A stretch of 64,000 bases of DNA. It comes from Allobosea sp039673065 (GTDB lineage Bacteria > Pseudomonadota > Alphaproteobacteria > Rhizobiales > Beijerinckiaceae). Below the pieces are notes generated by a model, which saw nothing but the letters and a program-made list of their open reading frames with translations, made no database searches and was not told the origin of the DNA. Below, piece after piece: positions 62,849 through 64,000 of this stretch. A program made the position numbers and the translations under genes. Every line of letters begins with the position of its first letter. Position 1 is the first letter of the stretch. The stretch is taken from the NCBI RefSeq assembly GCF_039673065.1, contig NZ_JBDJKW010000007.1, positions 62,001 through 126,000 on the forward strand. Reading direction: 5' to 3'.

Positions 62849-64000
62849 CTAGTTGGCTTTCTTGCTGCCTTTCAACAAATGATGGCTGACAGCGTTGCGA
62901 ACCGCAGTCTCCAGTATCTCGTCGTGGCCCTCAATTGAATCATCGTAATAGATGCGGTGGATGTTGAAGCTGGCTGCGCTGGAGACGACAGGAGAGATCG
63001 AAGCTATGTCGACGATCTCGCCGCCGACCTGAACGTTGATCTGCTGTGGATGCCCACCAGCCTTATTCAGCGGCTTGTAAATTGGCCGATCATACTTGTC
63101 GTAGTAGCACCCTTCGATCCAGATTTTCTCATCGACTGCAATTTCTGCCGAGACCGACTTGCAGATGCAATGCAGAAAGGCCACCCGGTCGACGGCCGCA
63201 AGCTCCTGGACGCCGGCGTCGACAGCCGCGACCTCGTCGGCGATTTTCCATATGTCGACCATTGGGTAGATTCTGCGCTCCGCGATACGACGTGCGATCT
63301 TGCTGATCGAGTCATCGCGAGCCTCCCTCAGGAGGTAGAGCGCGCCCCAGAACATCGTATCGTCCAGCAGCAAGGCGTTTTCAAGATTTTCAGGATCGTG
63401 GAAGAACCGCACGAATGGATGCGTAGACGGGAGCCCGGTTTCCTTTTCCCTACCCTCAGCGGCAAGTTCGAAGATTCGACTCATCATCAAAGCAAACATG
63501 TACTCAAGGCCTCGGGTCCGCTTGTGTAGATACAGAGTGGGGTAAAGCTGGAATAGCGTGACCGTGAATTGTTCAAGAGAAATGTAACCCTTGCTGTCGA
63601 CGTACAGGAACTCACCGTGCTCGCCTTTGCCCCTGTTTAGATTTCTGATCAGCCAGTCCAGGTCGATGCCGCCAGAAGATACTCCGGCGAAGTAGGGGTC
63701 GCGCTTTGCGTAGTCGAGACGATCGGCGTCGAGCTGGCCGGAAACGATCGAAGTGTAAATGCAGCCTTTTCTCTTTTTGAGGATCATATCGGCAACGAGT
63801 TGTGGGAAATCTTCTCCGCCCAGACGGGTCAAGGTCTCGGCTATGGACGATTGGGTGATAATCTTTGGACCGATTTTCTCGTGGTCGACAGCGTCCTTCA
63901 GGCCCGGCCGCTGGGCCTGCTGGTCCGGGTTCCGCTTAAAATAGAACTCCATTGCCTTTTCGAAGGCATGGCTGAACATGCCGTGACCCACGTCGTGAAG
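62849..64000 (-). CDS. HD-domain phosphohydrolase (dNTPase-like), start cut by the window edge
   Basis: At least 383 residues of a COG1078-type HD superfamily phosphohydrolase. The visible frame begins with LHDVGHGMFSHAFE, the HD motif, at the window edge; its metal-binding Asp partner is in SGQLDADRLDYAKRDPYFAGV near the middle of the N-terminal half. These enzymes hydrolyse (d)NTPs, as SAMHD1 does. Its GC content is near 53%, far below the rest of the window. The N-terminus lies beyond 64000. Confidence 0.87.
   Translation of the reverse strand, partial: LHDVGHGMFSHAFEKAMEFYFKRNPDQQAQRPGLKDAVDHEKIGPKIITQSSIAETLTRLGGEDFPQLVADMILKKRKGCIYTSIVSGQLDADRLDYAKRDPYFAGVSSGGIDLDWLIRNLNRGKGEHGEFLYVDSKGYISLEQFTVTLFQLYPTLYLHKRTRGLEYMFALMMSRIFELAAEGREKETGLPSTHPFVRFFHDPENLENALLLDDTMFWGALYLLREARDDSISKIARRIAERRIYPMVDIWKIADEVAAVDAGVQELAAVDRVAFLHCICKSVSAEIAVDEKIWIEGCYYDKYDRPIYKPLNKAGGHPQQINVQVGGEIVDIASISPVVSSAASFNIHRIYYDDSIEGHDEILETAVRNAVSHHLLKGSKKAN

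Overview
The window is high-GC (clearly above 65% over most of its length) with dense gene packing, many ATGA/GTGA stop-start overlaps, and a mix of GTG and ATG starts. Gene content (rhizobial-type ABC and TRAP transporters, ExbBD-TonB, ECF sigma/RskA, Ku-LigD end joining, cytochrome bd, NikR) points to a soil or water alphaproteobacterium of the Hyphomicrobiales, perhaps close to Bosea or Methylobacteriaceae. The genus is an inference; no rRNA or tRNA gene was seen that would settle it.

Layout. 0-6.3 kb: a ribose-type ABC transporter (permease, binding protein, single-domain ATPase) with a nucleoside hydrolase, two short-chain dehydrogenases and an unknown protein, probably a nucleoside or pentose uptake and catabolism operon. 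6.3-10.3 kb: a DUF900 hydrolase facing an exbB-exbD-tonB operon. 10.4-15.2 kb: a GntR regulator, an isopropylmalate/tartrate-type dehydrogenase and a TRAP transporter, probably hydroxy-acid use. 15.2-20.6 kb: a glycosyltransferase, a divergent MerR/methyltransferase pair, an L,D-transpeptidase, a SCO protein and a ModE-type regulator. 20.6-26 kb: an FAD protein, then NikR with a nickel-type ABC importer (binding protein and two permeases, no ATPases) behind a textbook NikR operator. 26-29.4 kb: an OsmU/YehWXYZ-type compatible-solute importer. 29.7-38.1 kb: asparagine synthetase, a CbiX-ferredoxin fusion, a cobalamin riboswitch and an operon with a methyltransferase, TonB receptor and BtuFCD-like ABC transporter, which also carries a Zur-like operator. 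38.1-44.4 kb: cydDC divergent from cydABX around a perfect FNR/FixK-type box. 44.4-51.1 kb: an AraC regulator, a subtilisin-type autotransporter, and an ECF sigma/anti-sigma pair divergent from a DUF4394 protein. 51.4-57.5 kb: a small protein, ku and ligD, two stress-type small proteins and a type II NADH dehydrogenase.

57.9-64 kb is different: lower GC, simpler regulator/enzyme pairs (MarR-VOC-EVE, PPOX/AraC, TetX-like monooxygenase), and flanked by two 59-bp direct repeats (57897-57955 and 62724-62782, 55/59 identical). This looks like an acquired segment. Beyond it lies a low-GC HD-domain phosphohydrolase cut by the window edge.

The most interesting signals are the dual riboswitch/Zur-like control of the methyltransferase-TonB-ABC operon, the repeat-bounded accessory segment with a TetX-like enzyme, the NikR-controlled transporter without its ATPases, and the mirrored octamers between the ECF sigma operon and its divergent neighbour. 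No CRISPR array, insertion sequence, integrase, tRNA or rRNA was found.
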